Positions 63,196-64,000 of a DNA stretch of 64,000 nucleotides are shown piece after piece. Within the stretch, counting starts at the first letter, position 1; every line of letters starts with the position of its first letter. Made by a program: the position numbers and the translations under genes. The stretch covers positions 2,228,972 through 2,292,971 of the forward strand of contig CAJNDS010001112.1 of the NCBI GenBank assembly GCA_905221605.1, in the 5' to 3' direction. The notes under the pieces were generated by a model, which worked only from the letters and a program-made list of their open reading frames with translations, ran no database searches and had not been told where the DNA came from. The stretch is from Symbiodinium natans. Its lineage: Eukaryota > Sar > Dinophyceae > Suessiales > Symbiodiniaceae.

Positions 63196-63603
63196 GTGGG
63201 TGACCAGGCCGCCTTTGGCACTCTTAAGTCTAGGGGGGCTCCATAGTGCCGCGTAATATGCATATCAACATACGTATGTATGTGTACCTCTCTCCCTCTC
63301 TCCCTCTCTCTCTCTATATATATATATATGTATGAATCTCTCTCTCTCTCTCTATATATATATATGAATCGAGAGAGGAGCACCCGAAAACCTAAACACC
63401 CACAACCCTAAATCCTGAACCCAGGGTGGCAAAAGATAAATAAGCGACCATTGGAACCGAACTGCAGAACGCTGAGCAGGCTGAGCCTAAACCCTAAACC
63501 CTGTGAAATAAAAACTGTTTAGATTAGGGTTTAGGGTTTAGGGTGTAGGGTTTAGGGTTTAGAGGGACCAAAAGAAACAAAAACGGTTAGCTTGAAAGAA
63601 AAG

Positions 63604-63682
63604 GACTGGCCTGTCCATCGGCATTTTCATCATGGGTGCTGGCATCCTCTTTCAGGCCGCATCTGGGGAGGAGGACAGCTAA
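63604..63682 (+). CDS. Terminal exon of a membrane protein
   Basis: After AAG, this segment reads TGLSIGIFIMGAGILFQAAS then GEEDS and stops at TAA (63680-63682). It is one hydrophobic helix with a short acidic tail, typical of a C-terminal transmembrane segment. The upstream island at 63133-63195 may belong to the same gene. Confidence 0.5.
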
Positions 63683-64000
63683 ATCCCTGAACCAAAAAAA
63701 CCTAAGCCATTAACCCCTGAACCTCCCAAACCCTCAACCAGAAACCCCTGAACCACCAAGGCCTGAATCATAAACCCCTGAACCTGCAAGCCCTAAACCG
63801 AAAACCCCTGAACGTCCCAAACCCAAGCATTTCATGGTCCGTGGGGCGACTGCCGTGCTGTCGGTTTTCAAGCCAGGCGGGTTTCGGGTTCCTGCTGCAA
63901 AAAGAAGGTTTAGGGTTCAGCAAAAAAAAGGGGTTTAGGGGCTTTTGGGGTAAATTAATTTCATCAATTTCGTTAATTTATTTAGCTTCATTTATTTAAT

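Overview
The window looks like nuclear DNA of a dinoflagellate, most likely of the Symbiodiniaceae/Suessiales type. Four observations support this. Recognisable genes are cut into many small GC-rich exons, some only 15-26 nt long. Splice donors are a mix of GT, GC and GA, and acceptors are nearly always AG followed by G. Introns are full of short inverted-repeat elements of the 'introner' type, and several introns have the same 2-4 nt at both splice edges. The telomere-type heptamer TTTAGGG/CCCTAAA occurs every few hundred bases on both strands. No species can be named from sequence alone, and the dinoflagellate spliced-leader sequence was not found. Long single ORFs are almost absent because coding sequence is so fragmented. 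Most long ORFs come from repeat arrays.

Layout, with all confident coding on the + strand. 1-2280: isolated exon-like islands of an unidentified gene. 2281-10559: a complete MATE-family transporter, 18 exons, about 513 codons, from ATG to TAG. 10560-13771: mainly intergenic, repeats and elements. 13772-30964: a MICAL-like FAD-dependent monooxygenase in at least 19 small exons, from the GAGPVG dinucleotide motif to a YALDPKTRY tail and TGA. 31-35 kb: weak exon islands. 35057-41078: exons of an alpha-helical/coiled-coil protein whose splice phases join correctly. 41.1-47.3 kb: isolated exon-like islands. 48282-50410: the 3' end of another gene, or of the same coiled-coil gene, ending in TGA. 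52394-52911: three phase-compatible exons of an unidentified protein. 57865-62126: exons of an unidentified membrane protein ending in TAA. 63133-63682: final exons of another small membrane protein.

The transporter and the oxygenase are housekeeping-type, and nothing links them as a pathway. The most unusual feature is the noncoding part. At least a dozen families of short TIR elements, (TTTAGGG)n arrays in both orientations, C(n)A(n) tracts, minisatellites and AT microsatellites fill the introns. TTTAGGG repeats contain GT and TTTAG|G, so they can supply both a donor and a dinoflagellate-style acceptor. Several exon ends here fall directly on such a repeat.
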